Source: Bradyrhizobium sp. CB82
Lineage (GTDB): Bacteria > Pseudomonadota > Alphaproteobacteria > Rhizobiales > Xanthobacteraceae
Reading direction: 5' to 3'
Assembly: GCF_029714405.1 (NCBI RefSeq)
Contig: NZ_CP121650.1
Coordinates: 1,240,001-1,304,000, forward strand
DNA length: 64,000 nucleotides
In this document: piece after piece, positions 55,398 to 64,000 of the stretch
Layout: each line of letters starts with the position of its first letter
How positions within the stretch are numbered: position 1 is the stretch's first letter
Translations under genes and position numbers: made by a program
The notes under the pieces: model-generated
The model's database searches: none
Seen by the model: the letters and a program-made list of their open reading frames with translations, nothing else
What the model was told of the DNA's origin: nothing

Positions 55398-56987
55398 GTG
55401 ACGACAGCCCCCGACATGACAGCCAAGCCCGACGGCGCCGCGCGCCGGCACATCATCATCGCCGCGCTCGTGATCGCGGCGATGACGCTTTTGCGCATCG
55501 TCTATGCCTCGACGCTCGAGCTGCGCACCGACGAGGCCTATTACTGGACCTGGTCGAAGGAAGCTGCGCTGAGCTTCCTCGATCATCCCCCGGGCATCGC
55601 CTGGCTGATCCGCTTCGGCACCGCGATCTTCGGCGACACGCCTCTCGGCGTCCGCTTCGGCGGCATCGTGGCGATGCTGGTCACGCAGTGCCTGCTTGCC
55701 GATATCGTGCGCCGCGTCACCCGCGACGGGCGTGCAATCGTGTTCGCGCTGTTGATGCCGGAGGCGGCGCTCTATTACGGGCTGCTGATGTCCAAGGTCG
55801 CGCCCGACGTCGCGATGATCCCCGTCGCGGTCGCGATGTTCTGGTCGTTGGTGCGGCTGACGGAGAGCGGCGATGGCCGCTGGTGGCTTGCGGCCGGTCT
55901 GTTCGCGGGGCTCTCGCTGCTATCCAAGTTCACCGCGATCATGTTCCTGCCCGCCGTGATCGCCTTCGCGCTGGTGCCGGATTGGCGCTGGCGCTGGCTG
56001 CGCAGCCCCTATCCCTATCTCGCCGTGCTGATCGCAATTGCCGTGTTCTCGCCGGTGCTGATCTGGAACGCGCAGCACGATTGGGCCTCGTTCCGCTTCC
56101 AGGGCGTGCGCGCGACCGCGAATTACGGCGTCTCCTGGCGCACCGTCGGCGACTACGTCGGCCTGCAATTCGGCCTTGTCGGCTTCGTCATGCTGCCGGT
56201 GGTGCTGTCGGGCCTGACGCTGACGGCGTGGCGCGGTTACCGCACGCGTGAGCCGGTCGCGATTCTGCTTTCGACCGCGGTGCTGGTGCCGCTCCTCTAC
56301 TTCCTCTGGAAATCGCTCACCTTGCGGGTCGGCGATACCTGGCCGATGTTCATGTGGCCGGTCGGGTTTGCCGCCGCGGCCATCAACCTCGTGACGCTGC
56401 CGCGCGAGGGCTGGTCCGAGCGGATGACGAGGTCGGCGAACTTCTGGGCCAACACGGCCGTCACGACCGGCATCGCTTTCGTCGTCGCGGTGTTTCTCTA
56501 CTACATGGTCGCGCCCTGGAATTTCCTCGGCAAGATCGATCCGATCGGCGCCGAAGCCGGCTATGACGAGGTCGCGGCGCGCGCGCAAGCGCAGCTCGCC
56601 GAGACCGGTGCGACCTGGATCGCGACGACGGACTATCGCACCTACGCCATGCTGCGCTGGCTGCTTCGCGGCCGCGTGCCGGTCATCGAGATCAACGAGC
56701 GCGGCCGCTTCCAGGACTTTCGCGATCCCGGCATCGACCGGATCGCCGGCCATGCCGGCCTCTATGTCGGACGCGAGCCCGACAATCGTCTGCCGCTGTG
56801 GAATTCATTGCCGGTCACGCGCGAGCTGCTCGAACAGGTCGACCGAAGCTGGCGCGGCCTCGTGATGGATACCTATGCGCTGGAAAAGCTCACCGGCTGG
56901 ACCCCGGAGCTCTCGCCGCCAAAGGACTCGCCGCTGTTCCAGTGGCGTGTGCTTGCGGGAGATCGCGAGATGCGCGCTGTCGCGTAG
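55398..56987 (+). CDS. Glycosyltransferase family 39 (ArnT/PMT-like) membrane protein
   Basis: Start chosen at GTG 55398 (529 residues) behind GGGGAAAAG; ATG 55416 is the alternative. The catalytic Asp-Glu of GT39 is in ELRTDEAYYWTWSKEA within the first periplasmic loop, followed by DHPPGIAWLIRFG, typical of the family, and ~10 membrane helices (LVIAAMTLLRIVYA; ILLSTAVLVPLLYFL; VVAVFLYYMVAPW). The C-terminal ~130 residues form a soluble domain. It moves a sugar from a polyprenyl-phosphate donor to lipid A, protein or another acceptor. Acceptor unknown. Confidence 0.85.
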   Translation: MTTAPDMTAKPDGAARRHIIIAALVIAAMTLLRIVYASTLELRTDEAYYWTWSKEAALSFLDHPPGIAWLIRFGTAIFGDTPLGVRFGGIVAMLVTQCLLADIVRRVTRDGRAIVFALLMPEAALYYGLLMSKVAPDVAMIPVAVAMFWSLVRLTESGDGRWWLAAGLFAGLSLLSKFTAIMFLPAVIAFALVPDWRWRWLRSPYPYLAVLIAIAVFSPVLIWNAQHDWASFRFQGVRATANYGVSWRTVGDYVGLQFGLVGFVMLPVVLSGLTLTAWRGYRTREPVAILLSTAVLVPLLYFLWKSLTLRVGDTWPMFMWPVGFAAAAINLVTLPREGWSERMTRSANFWANTAVTTGIAFVVAVFLYYMVAPWNFLGKIDPIGAEAGYDEVAARAQAQLAETGATWIATTDYRTYAMLRWLLRGRVPVIEINERGRFQDFRDPGIDRIAGHAGLYVGREPDNRLPLWNSLPVTRELLEQVDRSWRGLVMDTYALEKLTGWTPELSPPKDSPLFQWRVLAGDREMRAVA

Positions 56988-57010
56988 CGGCCGCGGATTC
57001 CTGCCTCTTC

Positions 57011-57150
57011 CCTTCTCCCCTTGTGGGAAAAGGTGGCGCGAAGCGCCGGATGAGGGGTTGTCTCCGCGAATACCAATGCAAGAGGTTCACTCGCGGAGAG
57101 AACCCCTCACCCGGCTTTGCTTCGCAAAGCCACCACAAGGGGAGAGGGTG
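57011..57150. repeat. Compound palindromic repeat (~140 bases)
   Basis: CCTTCTCCCCTTGTGG at the left pairs with CCACAAGGGGAGAGGG at the right; the middle has GATGAGGGGTT / AACCCCTCACC and CTCCGCGA / TCGCGGAG, so the whole span folds as one hairpin. Lies between convergent genes (55398 and ycjF). Confidence 0.85.
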
Positions 57151-57173
57151 CAGTGTCCGAGTGGCGCGAACGG

Positions 57174-58202
57174 CTACTCCTCGTCGTCCTTCTTACGCAG
57201 CAGATCAGTCGCGAGATCTGACAGCTTCGGCCGCGGCAATGCTGCGAACGGCAGCGGACGCGTGACGTCGATGGCGGCGAGCCCGAGCCGCGCCGTCAGC
57301 AATCCATTGAGCACGCCTTCGCCCAGCCGCTGCGACAGTTTTGCTGCAATCCCGTGGCCGAGCATCTGCTGCACCAGGCTGTCGCTCGCGGCCATGCCGC
57401 CGGTGATCGCGAGATGGGCGATGACGTGGCGCAAGAGTCGGATCATGCCGAGCGCACCGGGGCGGCCGCCATAGAGCCGCGCGAGCTGGCGGATCAGGCG
57501 CAGCGAGGCCACGAACACGAACAGCACGTCGATCAGCGCCCGAGGGCTCACCGCGGTGACGATCGAGACCCGCTGCGCTGCAGATGACACCAGCCGCCGC
57601 GCTTCCGCATCCAGCGGCGTCATCAATTCGCGCTCGGCGAGGCGGATCATGTCGGCACCGTCGATGATCTCGCCGGCGTGGTTTTGCAGCGTCGCGCGGG
57701 CGCGTGCGAGCTGCGGGTTTTGATGCGCGATACGCAGGAGATCCTGTACGATGACGCGGCTCTCGGCGCGGTTGTCGCTGGCCAGCACGCTGGCTGCGCG
57801 CTGGTGCAGCTTCTCGATGGTCGCGAGCCGGGCGAGGCCGAAGGCCTCGCGTCCGACCACGACCGCGAGCGCGAGTGTAGTCACGAATGCCAGCGCGAGA
57901 CCGACGATGCCGAGGCTCTCGCTGCGCGCGAAGAGATCCTCGATCAGATGGACGACGCCCAGCCCGACCCCGAGCAGTGTCAGGCCGGCGAGGCCGGACC
58001 AGAACAGCGTGCCCCAGGGGAAGCCGCGCCGCACCACGACCGGCGTCTCGACCGGCACGGGCAGCGCCAAAGGATCGGGCTCGGGCGTGATCTGGATCGC
58101 GCCACGACTGAGCCGTGCGTGCTCATCGGCTTCCGTCACGACGACGCCGGGGTCATCCAGCCGGAACGTCGCGGGCCGCCGCTGCTGGTGTCGCTCGTTC
58201 AT
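57174..58202 (-). CDS. ycjF: YcjF/DUF697-type inner membrane protein
   Basis: A 342-residue protein of the TIGR01620 type. A soluble N-terminal ~60 residues (RRPATFRLDDPGVVVTEADE), two membrane helices (~68-90 and ~98-118), and a C-terminal DUF697-like part with SPRALIDVLFVFVASLRLIR, LYGGRPGALGMIRLLRHVIA and GEGVLNGLLTARLGLAAIDV. Overlaps ycjX by 4 bases. The ycjX-ycjF pair is conserved in proteobacteria and associated with stress response; function unclear. Confidence 0.9.
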   Translation of the reverse strand: MNERHQQRRPATFRLDDPGVVVTEADEHARLSRGAIQITPEPDPLALPVPVETPVVVRRGFPWGTLFWSGLAGLTLLGVGLGVVHLIEDLFARSESLGIVGLALAFVTTLALAVVVGREAFGLARLATIEKLHQRAASVLASDNRAESRVIVQDLLRIAHQNPQLARARATLQNHAGEIIDGADMIRLAERELMTPLDAEARRLVSSAAQRVSIVTAVSPRALIDVLFVFVASLRLIRQLARLYGGRPGALGMIRLLRHVIAHLAITGGMAASDSLVQQMLGHGIAAKLSQRLGEGVLNGLLTARLGLAAIDVTRPLPFAALPRPKLSDLATDLLRKKDDEE

Positions 58203-59665
58203 TCCAACCTGTCTCCGATCAGGAACTGCAAGGCACGGTCAAGGCGGATGTGAGGCAGCGCCGGCTCCTCGGATCCCTCCCGCTCGAGTTTTGGCGGACG
58301 GAAGCGCAGGAAGCGGAAGTCGCTCGTCTCGGCGGCGGTCGAAAGCCCGCGGAAGGTATCGGCGCCGTTGAAAAGCGCTTCAGGGTCGGCAGGCAGATCG
58401 CCGGGAAAGGTCGCCACTTCCGTATTGCCGTCAAAAAACTCGCCGCCGGCGCTCTCGCCGGCCGCGGGCGTGCCAAGGATCGACGGCAGTCTGTCGCGGC
58501 CGCGCGCGACCTGCGCCTCGCGCGTCGCGCGGACGGCGGCGAGCGCCACCACGTCGATCTCAGCGCCAGTGCTTTCAGCACGCGCCACGGCCCGCGCGAC
58601 CGCGCGCCGCAACACGGCCTCGAGCCGGTCGTGGCTGGAATGATGCAAATGATCGGCCTTGGTCGCCGCGAACAGGATGCGGTCGATGCGCGGGCGGAAC
58701 AGGCTGGAGATGAAGGTGCTACGTCCGATCCGGAAACAATCCAGAATGCCGGCGAGGGCGGCTTCGAGGTCATGCAGCGCCTCGGGGCCGGAGTTGAACG
58801 CGGCGAGCGCATCGGCCAGCACGATCTGCCGGTCGAGCCGGGCAAAGTGGTCGCGGAAGAAGGGGCGCACCACGACGTCCTTGTAGGCGTCGTAACGGCG
58901 CACCATCATCGCCCAGAGCGATCCCTCCGGCGCCTGTCCATCGATGGGCACATCGAGCGGCGCAAAGGTCAGTGCCGGCGAGCCGGCGAGACCGCCGGGC
59001 ATCAGGAAGCGGCCGGGCGGCAGCAGGCTCATGGCAAAGCGCTCGTCGCGACAGGCGCGCAGGTATTCGGTGAACAGCCTTGCCGAGGTCAGCGTCGCCT
59101 GCTCGTCCTCGGCCGCCTCGGGCTTGAGCGTTGCCAGATGCGCGTGCCAGTCGGCCGCCAGATGCGCCCGGGGCGCTGCGCGCGACAGCGCCAAACTTTC
59201 CGCCGACCATTGCTCGTAGCTCTTTAGCAGCAGCGGCAGGTCGAGCAACCATTCGCCGGGATAGTCGACGATGTCGAGCGTCAGCGTGCGGTCGGCACCG
59301 CTCTGGCGCTGGTAGTCGATGACGAGGCGAAGCTCGCTGATGTCGACGGTGGAGTTCGGCCAGCGCCGGTCCGCGGTCAGCGCGCGCAGATGGTTCTCAT
59401 AGTCGAAGCGCGGCACGGCATCGTCGGGCTGCGGCGCGAGTTTTGCACGTGCGATGCGGCCGGAGGCAAAGGCCTCGAACACCGGAAAGCGGCCGCCGCG
59501 CGTCAGTCCATGGATCAGCGCGGTGATGAACACGGTTTTACCGGCCCGCGACAGGCCTGTGACGCCGAGTCGGACGGTGGGATTGAAGAAATGCTCGCCA
59601 TAGTCGAGGAGCGCCCGGGCCGATAGGCGCGCCTCTTCGACCATATCCTGGAAGCTGAATGCCAT
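58199..59665 (-). CDS. ycjX: YcjX-type P-loop NTPase
   Basis: ATG at 59663-59665 gives 488 residues. Walker A is GLSRAGKT (37-44); a DxxG-like switch appears as LDIVDYPGEWLLD. Other blocks: MSLLPPGRFLMPGGLAGSPA, RPFFRDHFARLDRQIVLADA, and FAATKADHL as the G4-like guanine-specificity element. Members bind GTP/ATP and occur in operon with YcjF; here the genes overlap by 4 bases. Cytosolic, probably at the membrane through its partner. Confidence 0.92.
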   Translation of the reverse strand: MAFSFQDMVEEARLSARALLDYGEHFFNPTVRLGVTGLSRAGKTVFITALIHGLTRGGRFPVFEAFASGRIARAKLAPQPDDAVPRFDYENHLRALTADRRWPNSTVDISELRLVIDYQRQSGADRTLTLDIVDYPGEWLLDLPLLLKSYEQWSAESLALSRAAPRAHLAADWHAHLATLKPEAAEDEQATLTSARLFTEYLRACRDERFAMSLLPPGRFLMPGGLAGSPALTFAPLDVPIDGQAPEGSLWAMMVRRYDAYKDVVVRPFFRDHFARLDRQIVLADALAAFNSGPEALHDLEAALAGILDCFRIGRSTFISSLFRPRIDRILFAATKADHLHHSSHDRLEAVLRRAVARAVARAESTGAEIDVVALAAVRATREAQVARGRDRLPSILGTPAAGESAGGEFFDGNTEVATFPGDLPADPEALFNGADTFRGLSTAAETSDFRFLRFRPPKLEREGSEEPALPHIRLDRALQFLIGDRLE

Positions 59666-59861
59666 GGGGGAGGGCGAGGGATCTCGTGCTGGCTTTCTTG
59701 CCGGCGGAATACGCAAATTGGACTAGTCACAAAGGTGGCAACTGCCTGACGAAAATCAAGCTTCATACTTCCACCGCGTTTTCGGGCGAACCAGCCCTTG
59801 AACGTCTCGCCGACCCCGTAAGACCCACATCAGAGTGCCACAGCGTCGCCTTCGAACTGCC

Positions 59862-60557
59862 ATGACAGTTTTCAGATTGAAACAACTTGCTTCCACCTCC
59901 GTCCAAGCCGCTGCCGATGCCATCGGCTGGGACTATGACCGCGCCGAGCTGATCGCCGACGCCGTCATCCACGCCATCGGCGTGCTCTTGGGCATCGTCG
60001 CGGCGACCGTTCTGGTGGTGCTGACCGTGCTCTATGCCAGCGCCGTCGACATCGTCGGCGTCTCGATCTACGCCGCCGGCCTGCTCTCGATGCTGGTGCT
60101 GTCGGCGACCTATAATCTCTGGCCGGTATCGCCGGCCAAATGGATATTGCGGCGTTTCGACCACGCCGCGATCTATCTCCTGATCGCTGCGACCTACACG
60201 CCGTTCATCCTGGAACTGAAGGACAGCACCTTCGCGCTGGCGCTCCTCGTCGGTGTCTGGTGCGTGGCGATCTTCGGCATCGTGCTGAAGCTCGGCTGGC
60301 CCGGGCGCTTCGATCGCGTCGCCGTCGGTATTTACCTCGCCATGGGCTGGAGCGGCCTGATGCTCTACGACGCCGTGGTCAAGGCGCTGCCGACCATGGC
60401 GCTGTGGTTCGTGATCGCGGGTGGCGCACTCTACTCCTTCGGGGTGATCTTCCATGCCTGGCGGCGCCTGCGTTTCCAGAATGCAATCTGGCACGGCTTT
60501 GTCTTGGCCGGCGCGGCGTGCCATTATACCGCGGTGCTCGATCTCGTCCTGAGCTGA
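59862..60557 (+). CDS. TrhA/haemolysin III family membrane protein
   Basis: ATG at 59862 (231 residues). Seven membrane segments with the PAQR/HlyIII motifs: ELIADAVIHAIGVLLGIV (first His/Glu), LSATYNLWP, RRFDHAAIYLLIAATYTPF (His-Asp pair) and the C-terminal FQNAIWHGFVLAGAACHYTA (two His). These residues bind a metal in the family. TrhA affects membrane lipid homeostasis; haemolysin activity is not implied. Confidence 0.9.
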   Translation: MTVFRLKQLASTSVQAAADAIGWDYDRAELIADAVIHAIGVLLGIVAATVLVVLTVLYASAVDIVGVSIYAAGLLSMLVLSATYNLWPVSPAKWILRRFDHAAIYLLIAATYTPFILELKDSTFALALLVGVWCVAIFGIVLKLGWPGRFDRVAVGIYLAMGWSGLMLYDAVVKALPTMALWFVIAGGALYSFGVIFHAWRRLRFQNAIWHGFVLAGAACHYTAVLDLVLS

Positions 60558-60591
60558 GCACTAACAAACGCGGCATAAGAGGAGACGTCGG

Positions 60592-61386
60592 ATGCAGGTG
60601 ACCGGCAAAGTTGTGGTCGTCACCGGCGGCGCCAACGGCATCGGCAAGGCGCTGTGCGAGGTGTTTCATCAGGCGGGCGCGGCCAAGGTCGTGGTCGCGG
60701 ATATGGAGGCCGCTGGCGCGAGAGCGGTGGCGGCGACCGTGAACGGCGCCGCCTTCAAATGCGACGTCGCCCAGGAAAAAGACATCGCGCACGTCATCGA
60801 GGAAACGGAGCGACAGTTCGGCCCGATCGAACTGTTCTGCTCCAATGCCGGCATCGGCGGCGGCTTCGATCCCATGTCGGCGAACGCCGGCGGCTCGTCG
60901 GACGAGCCCTGGCAGCGGAGCTGGGCGATCCACGTCATGGCCCATGTCTATGCGGCGCGGCACCTTGTGCCGCGCATGAAGGCGCGCGGCGGCGGCTATT
61001 TCCTCAACACGATCTCCGCTGCGGGCCTGCTCTCCCAGGTCGGCAGCCCCGCTTATTCGACGACGAAGCACGCCGCGGTCGGCTTTGCAGAAAACCTCGC
61101 GATCTCGCACAAGGCCCACAACATCCGCGTCTCTATCCTCTGCCCGCAGGGCGTCGACACCAACATGCTGCGCTCGATCCCCAAGGGTCCGCAAAGCGGC
61201 GACGGCGATTTGTCGCCCGAGCAGGTGGCAAAGGACGCGCTCGCCGGCATCGAGCAGGAGACGTTCCTGATCCTGCCCCACGCGCAGGTGCTCGGCTACA
61301 TGCGCAAGAAGACCGAGAACTACGACCGCTGGATCGGCGGCATGGCCAAGATCCAGGCCAAGATGCGCGAGGAATTCGGGAAGTAG
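60592..61386 (+). CDS. Short-chain dehydrogenase/reductase (SDR)
   Basis: A 264-residue classical SDR: cofactor loop TGGANGIG (11-18), Asp38 (VADMEAAG) after strand 2, suggesting NAD+ preference, NAG in CSNAGIG, and the catalytic Ser142, Tyr155 and Lys159 (NTISAAG; YSTTKHA). Acts on a secondary alcohol or ketone of unknown identity. Starts 34 bases after the TrhA-type gene; possibly co-transcribed. Confidence 0.93.
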   Translation: MQVTGKVVVVTGGANGIGKALCEVFHQAGAAKVVVADMEAAGARAVAATVNGAAFKCDVAQEKDIAHVIEETERQFGPIELFCSNAGIGGGFDPMSANAGGSSDEPWQRSWAIHVMAHVYAARHLVPRMKARGGGYFLNTISAAGLLSQVGSPAYSTTKHAAVGFAENLAISHKAHNIRVSILCPQGVDTNMLRSIPKGPQSGDGDLSPEQVAKDALAGIEQETFLILPHAQVLGYMRKKTENYDRWIGGMAKIQAKMREEFGK

Positions 61387-61412
61387 GCGTAGCCGCCGCC
61401 ACATTTGAAGTC

Positions 61413-61514
61413 GTCATGCCCCGGCCTGACCGGGGCATCCAGTACGCCGCGGCTTCTCCGTATCCCCGCGCTGTCTCTGGAATACTGGATCGCCCGCTTT
61501 CCGCGGGCGATGAC
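61413..61514. repeat. ~102-base intergenic repeat, copy 2 of the element at 40346
   Basis: GTCATGCCCCGGCC at the left and GGGCGATGACACC at the right; the shared middle reads ATCCAGTACGCCGCGGCTTC and CTCTGGAATACTGGATCGCC as in copy 1. Confidence 0.88.
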
Positions 61515-61547
61515 ACCGAGAGTGTAGCTGGCGGCTTTAGCAATCTC

Positions 61548-61630
61548 GTCATTGCGAGCGCAGCGAAGCAATCCAGATTGCCTCCGCGGCGGCATTGTGG
61601 GTTGCTTCGTCGCTTCGCTCCTCGCAACGA
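61548..61630. repeat. Palindromic repeat, diverged copy of the 45882 element
   Basis: GTCATTGCGAGCGCAGCGAA with AGCAATCCAG at the left; GGTTGCTTCG and GCTCCTCGCAACGAC at the right. Arms no longer perfectly complementary, unlike the copy at 45882. Directly downstream of the previous repeat, so two families are placed in tandem. Confidence 0.8.
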
Positions 61631-61639
61631 CGGGCTTCC

Positions 61640-63262
61640 CTAATTCTTCTGCGCGTAGAGCAGCGGCACCGCGGAATCTACGACGACCTCGATCAGGCTC
61701 GCGCCCCTTGCGCTCAGTCCTCGCTTCAACGCTTCACTGAGCTCCGCCGCCTTCGTCACCCGCACCGCTTCGCAGCCCATGCCTTCGGCGAGCTTGACGA
61801 AATCGATGCCCGGCAATTCCAGCCCCGGCACGTTGCGCACCTGCATGACCTGGCTGAAGGAGCGCATCGCCCCGTAGCCTGAATTGTTGATGACGACGAC
61901 GGTGAGCGGCAGCTTGCGCTGCGCGGCGGTCCACAGCGCCTGGAACGAATACATCGCCGATCCGTCGCCGATCAGGCACACCGTGCGGCTGTTCGGCTTG
62001 CCCAGCGCCATGCCGACCGCGGCTGGCAGCGAGTAGCCGAGGCCGCCGCTCGACATCGTATAAAAACTGTCCTGGCCGCGCATCGGCATGAACTTTTGCA
62101 TCGCCGGCCGGTGCGAAGGCACTTCCTCAACCAGCGAAGCACCCTCCGGCATCGCCTCGGACAGCGAATGCAGCAGGAATTCGACCGGCAGCGGATCGAC
62201 CGCTTTCGGCGCGGGCGGCAGCGTGCGACCCTTTGGCGTCGCGCGCTTGCTCGCCGGCAGCATGTCGAGCAGCGCACTCAATGCCGGCTTCATGGTCGCG
62301 ACGATGCTGGCGCCGACCGGCGTCACTGCGGCGGCATCCGGATCGTCGGTGATCTGGAAGATGGCCGTGCCGCCGTCGAAGATCGATGCATGACCTTCGA
62401 CGTGGAAGGTGAACACCGGCGCGCCGATTACGACGACGAGATCGTGCGTGCAGAGCGCATCCGAGAGTTGGCCGGGTGAGGCGTGCAGGAAGCCTGCGAA
62501 TTGCGGATGGCGCTCCGGAAAGGAGCAGCGTGCCGAGAATGGGCTGACCCAGACACTCGCCTTCGCCTTCTCCGCGACGCGCACCATGAGATCGACCGCG
62601 CCGGCGCGGTCGACGCCGGGGCCGACGACGAGGACAGGGTGCTTGCTCGCATTGAGCGCAGCGACCAACGTCTTCATCGCCTCGGGCTCGGGCCCGAGCT
62701 CGCGGCTGATCTTGCGGGCCTCGACGGGCGCGGTCGCATGGGTCCAGTCGTCGATCGGGATCGAGACGAAGGTCGGCCCGCAGGGCGGCTGCATCGCCGT
62801 GTGATAGGCGCGCGCGATCGCGGCCGGCACATCCTCGGCGCGCGCCGGCTCGACGCTGTATTTGACGTAGGGCCGCGGGAATTCGGACGCACGCTCGGCA
62901 TAGAGGAACGCCTGCAACGGCAGGATCGAACGCGCTTGCTGGCCCGCGGTGATGACGAGCGGCGTCTGGTTGCGATGCGCGGTATAGATGTTGCCGAGCG
63001 CGTTGCCGACGCCGGCCGCCGAATGCAGATTGACGAAGCCGGCGTTGCGCGTTGCCTGCGCATAGCCGTCCGCCATGCCGACGGCGGAAGCTTCCTGAAG
63101 CGCCAGCACATAGTCGATGTCGTCGGGCCAGTCGCTCAGGAACGGCAGCTCCGTCGATCCGGGATTGCCGAACACACGCTTGATGCCGAAGCCACGCAGC
63201 AGGTCGAGCGTTGCCTGCTTGACGGAGACGGACTTGCTGCCGGCTTTTCCGTTCTTTGCCAC
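61640..63262 (-). CDS. mdlC: Benzoylformate decarboxylase-like ThDP enzyme
   Basis: I prefer GTG 63260-63262 (MAKNGKAGSKSVSVKQ, 540 residues) over an ATG at 63289 that lies in a repeat. ThDP-enzyme features: GNPGSTELPF with Ser36, Glu57 (ALQEASAVGMADGYA), His80 (NLHSAAGVGNA), a His in VFTFHVEGH, and the ThDP motif GDGSAMYSFQALWTAA ... INNSGYGAMRSF. With an offset of 10 these equal Ser26, Glu47 and His70 of Pseudomonas putida benzoylformate decarboxylase, so a 2-oxoacid decarboxylase is more likely than acetolactate synthase. Substrate is inferred, not shown. Confidence 0.85.
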   Translation of the reverse strand: MAKNGKAGSKSVSVKQATLDLLRGFGIKRVFGNPGSTELPFLSDWPDDIDYVLALQEASAVGMADGYAQATRNAGFVNLHSAAGVGNALGNIYTAHRNQTPLVITAGQQARSILPLQAFLYAERASEFPRPYVKYSVEPARAEDVPAAIARAYHTAMQPPCGPTFVSIPIDDWTHATAPVEARKISRELGPEPEAMKTLVAALNASKHPVLVVGPGVDRAGAVDLMVRVAEKAKASVWVSPFSARCSFPERHPQFAGFLHASPGQLSDALCTHDLVVVIGAPVFTFHVEGHASIFDGGTAIFQITDDPDAAAVTPVGASIVATMKPALSALLDMLPASKRATPKGRTLPPAPKAVDPLPVEFLLHSLSEAMPEGASLVEEVPSHRPAMQKFMPMRGQDSFYTMSSGGLGYSLPAAVGMALGKPNSRTVCLIGDGSAMYSFQALWTAAQRKLPLTVVVINNSGYGAMRSFSQVMQVRNVPGLELPGIDFVKLAEGMGCEAVRVTKAAELSEALKRGLSARGASLIEVVVDSAVPLLYAQKN

Positions 63263-63284
63263 TGTTTCCGTCCCCTTCTCGTTC

Positions 63285-63387
63285 CTCATCCTGAGGAGCG
63301 CGGAACGCGCGTCTCGAAGGATGAAGGCCCGGCTGGTAGCCTCGCCCTTCGAGACGCGCGCGAAGGGCGCGCTCCTCAGGGTGAGGG
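63285..63387. repeat. Palindromic intergenic repeat (CTCATCCTGAGGAGCG family)
   Basis: CTCATCCTGAGGAGCGCG at the left and GCGCTCCTCAGGGTGAGG at the right, with GCGCGTCTCGAAGG / CCTTCGAGACGCGCG inside. Its left end overlaps the upstream start option of the ThDP enzyme gene. Confidence 0.85.
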
Positions 63388-63395
63388 TCTACAAT

Positions 63396-64000
63396 CTATC
63401 GCCACACCGCCGTACCCTTCATGGTCGGCTGCCCTTCCGCGTTCGCCGTCCACAGCTCAAGGCCGGCGTCGGTCTCGTTCGCGTTGACGGAAAACTCCGT
63501 TCCCTCGAACAGCGGCTGCACGCCCCGATAGCTGAACTTCTTCGGCGCCTTGCCGCCCCGCAGCTTCGCCGCCATTTCGATCATCAGCGCCGCCTGCAAC
63601 GGGCCGTGGAAGACCAGGCCCGGATAGCCCTCGACCTTGGTGACGTAATCGCGGTCGTAGTGGATGCGGTGGCCGTTGAAGGTCAGTGCGGAGTAGCGGA
63701 ACAGCAGTACGGGATCAGAGATGTGCGTCTCGCGGTGCTGCGCTTTTGGCGGCGCAGGCGCCTTCGCCGTCGCGGGTTGGCTGCTCGTCATCTCGCGATA
63801 GACGATGTCCTGCCGTTCGCGGATGGCGGCGCCGCGGGGCGAGGTGATCGTGTGTTCGACCGCGACGAAGCACAGCGTGCCGGTCGAGCCGGTCTTCACC
63901 GTGACGTCGGCAATACCCGAGGTCCGCGTCGTTTCATCGCCGACACGCAAGGACTGGATGAACTCGATCTCGCCGCCGGCCCACATTCGGCGCGGCAGCG
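63396..64000 (-). CDS. MaoC-like / FAS1-type dehydratase-domain protein, 5' end beyond window
   Basis: The minus-strand frame is open to the window edge (RRMWAGGEIEF continues past the Met at 63986), so the N-terminus is missing. The ~200 visible residues resemble mesaconyl-C4-CoA hydratase / HTD2-type proteins: VKTGSTGTLCFVAVEHTITS, IRERQDIVYRE, then DPVLLFRYSALTFNGHRIHYDRDY with the hydratase Asp/His loop (YSALTFNGHRIHYD), and GLVFHGPLQAALM. It would hydrate or dehydrate an acyl-CoA. Same strand as the ThDP enzyme, separated by a repeat. Confidence 0.85.
   Translation of the reverse strand, partial: LPRRMWAGGEIEFIQSLRVGDETTRTSGIADVTVKTGSTGTLCFVAVEHTITSPRGAAIRERQDIVYREMTSSQPATAKAPAPPKAQHRETHISDPVLLFRYSALTFNGHRIHYDRDYVTKVEGYPGLVFHGPLQAALMIEMAAKLRGGKAPKKFSYRGVQPLFEGTEFSVNANETDAGLELWTANAEGQPTMKGTAVWR

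Overview
The window reads as chromosomal DNA of an alphaproteobacterium, most likely Bradyrhizobium or a close relative. The support is high GC with strong GC3 bias over most of the length, a 999-residue PutA without a DNA-binding domain next to a divergent Lrp-type regulator, a SorAB sulfite dehydrogenase pair, a CyaC-like adenylate cyclase, and many intergenic palindromic repeats of the type littering bradyrhizobial genomes. This is inference from family content; I could run no database search.

Layout. 1-3890: a compact, visibly lower-GC cassette of four co-directional genes (SAM methyltransferase, GNAT acetyltransferase, M20 amidohydrolase, LysE-type exporter), followed by a multiply broken UPF0158-type gene. 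4754-8364: a translationally coupled SNF2 helicase / SWIM zinc-finger pair. 8496-14665: a decay zone with frameshifted or truncated genes (2H phosphoesterase, GFA, serine hydrolase, GlgX, chemoreceptor) around an intact DUF1989 gene, a small secreted protein and an AraC regulator. 14780-18084: a one-polypeptide biotin-dependent acyl-CoA carboxylase split by one missing base. 18346-21987: a sigma-54 activator converging on a flavin reductase / LLM monooxygenase pair, which has a textbook -24/-12 promoter and upstream paired inverted repeats. 22232-23792: dgoK-dgoA for 2-keto-3-deoxygalactonate. 23805-27198: small membrane protein, double-hotdog thioesterase, conserved small protein, amidase.

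28106-35972: tex; a glycine-rich secreted protein whose ribosome-binding site lies in a long hairpin; an OmpR/histidine-kinase pair; a LuxR-type protein coupled to a catalytically dead HtrA-like protein; a Tat-exported two-domain VOC protein; two small proteins. 36135-45170: DapA-like aldolase, solitary molybdenum hydroxylase large subunit, lemA plus two TPM-domain genes, a Pro/Ala-rich membrane protein with a clear terminator, a periplasmic CxxCH protein and a small membrane protein (the last two frameshifted). 45180-50954: GST, CoA transferase, putA and its regulator. 51129-56987: cold-shock protein, sorB-sorA, a redox-type adenylate cyclase, a GT39 glycosyltransferase. 57174-64000: ycjF/ycjX, a TrhA-like protein, an SDR, a benzoylformate-decarboxylase-like enzyme and a partial MaoC/FAS1-like dehydratase cut by the window edge.

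Most genes are ordinary soil-bacterial catabolic, redox and envelope functions. The most unusual items are the Shine-Dalgarno-sequestering hairpin at 30520-30565, the cytochrome-b-like/ferredoxin/cyclase fusion at 53364-55094, the sigma-54-controlled two-component monooxygenase, and the low-GC four-gene cassette at the left end. Five otherwise full-length genes each appear to lack exactly one base, so sequence error must be excluded before any of them is called a pseudogene.
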